Positions 63,186 through 64,000 of a stretch of 64,000 bases of DNA are shown here, in pieces; position 1 is the stretch's first letter; every line of letters starts with the position of its first letter. The stretch spans positions 27,703,894-27,767,893 of the forward strand of contig NC_092231.1 of assembly GCF_036320965.1 (NCBI RefSeq), read 5' to 3'. The notes beneath the pieces are model-generated. The model made no database searches and had not been told where the DNA came from. It was given only the letters and a program-made list of their open reading frames with translations. A program made the translations under genes and the position numbers. The DNA comes from Panulirus ornatus (taxonomy: Eukaryota; Arthropoda; Malacostraca; Decapoda; Palinuridae).

Positions 63186-63186
<1 letters not shown>

Positions 63187-63222
<36 letters not shown>

Positions 63223-63230
63223 TTTTTTTA
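63187..63230. repeat. (TA)n followed by T-run
   Basis: TATATATATATA then about 22 T, the tail of the minus-strand family A element that follows, again next to a TA array. Confidence 0.92.
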
Positions 63231-64000
63231 TACTTTGTCGCTGTCTCCCGCATTTGCGAGGTAGCGCAAGGAAACAGACGAAAGAAATGGCCCAACCCCC
63301 CCCATACACATGTACATACACACGTCCACACACGCAAAATATACATACCTACACAGCTTTCCATGGTTTACCCCAGACGCTTCACATGCCCTGATTCAAT
63401 CCACTGACAGCACGTCAACCCCGGTACACCACATCGATCCAATTCACTCTATTCCTTGCCCTCCTTTCACCCTCCTGCATGTTCAGGCCCCGATCACACA
63501 AAATCTTTTTCACTCCATCTTTCCACCTCCAATTTGGTCTCCCACTTCTCCTCGTTCCCTCCACCTTCGACGCATATATCCTCTTAGTCAATCTTTCCTC
63601 ACTCATTCTCTCCATGTGCCCAAACCATTTCAAAACACTCTCTTCTGCTCTCTCAACCACGCTCTTTTTATTTCCACACATCTCTCTTACCCTTACGTTA
63701 CTTACTCGATCAAACCACCTCACACCACACATTGTCCTCAAACATCTCATTTCCAGCACATCCAACCTCCTCTGCACAACTCTATCCATAGCCCACGCCT
63801 CCCAACCATACAACATTGTTGGAACCTTTATTCCTTCAAACATACCCATTTTTGCTTTCCGGGATAATGTTCTCGACTTCCACACATTCTTCAAGGCTCC
63901 CAGGATTTTCACCCCCTCCCCCACCCTATGATCCACTTCCGCTTCCATGGTTCCATCCGCTGCCACATCCACTCCCAGATATCTCAAACACTTTACTTCC
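63208..64000 (-). mobile_element. Family A LINE, continues past window end
   Basis: Minus strand: tail, hairpin CTCGCAAATGCGGG (near 63245-63262), short 3' UTR (CTACACAG joined to CTTTCCATGG as in 51466-52664), then a 190-codon open frame (63987-63415) with 'FEGIKVPTMLYGWEAWAMDR', 'CGVRWFDRVSNVRVREMCGN' and 'RPNWRWKDGVKKILCDRGLN'. It belongs to the same subfamily as 51466-52664 and is well preserved as far as seen. Confidence 0.92.

Overview
This window is eukaryotic and dominated by transposable elements. The only host gene I can support is a calcium/calmodulin-dependent protein kinase type I (CaMKI) gene on the minus strand. Two of its exons are visible, at 32455-32595 and 30590-30716, with canonical splice sites and a 1.7 kb intron. 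The neighbouring exons are not recognisable here. Long introns, AT-rich DNA, germline-style CpG decay and the mix of RTE-like, Jockey-like, CR1-like, L2-like, Gypsy and Tigger elements point to an invertebrate. A decapod crustacean is my best guess (inference from the repeat types, not provable from the window).

The main component is one family of APE-type non-LTR retrotransposon, called family A here. It has a single ORF of about 998 codons (N-terminal endonuclease, central reverse transcriptase), a GT-rich 3' UTR and a conserved 3' terminal hairpin followed by an AATAAATAAA-like tail. At least sixteen fragments lie at 7-9.7 kb, 13.3-22.2 kb, 36.8-54.6 kb, 61.7-62.3 kb and 63.2-64 kb. Two near-identical copies (42261-45779 and 47890-51455) keep the whole frame except for one TGA. 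A third full-length but decayed copy lies at 15297-18862. A second related family (B) is at 58.3-61.1 kb and 62.3-63.2 kb.

Layout: 1-2.1 kb, 22.4-24.3 kb and 55-57.9 kb hold Jockey-like copies (+). 2.6-4.9 kb, 11.4-12.8 kb, 26.2-27.1 kb and 57.9-58.3 kb hold CR1-like remnants. 28855-29918 is a Tigger/pogo deletion derivative with both inverted termini and TA duplications. 30.6-32.6 kb holds the CaMKI exons. 33.3-36.6 kb is a broken Gypsy pol with an insert and several tandem repeats. 40151-51408 is a direct tandem duplication of a 5,629-bp unit that contains a twin-primed (5'-inverted) family A copy and a full-length family A copy.

The most informative observations are structural. They are the tandem duplication with only single-base indels between copies (possible assembly artefact), two self-into-self insertions with clear target-site duplications about 9 bp apart in the same 3' UTR site, the twin-primed inversion, recurrent CpG decay at one arginine codon, and a short non-autonomous element built from family A ends. 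I found no CRISPR, no bacterial-type operon and no evidence of a new defence or metabolic system.
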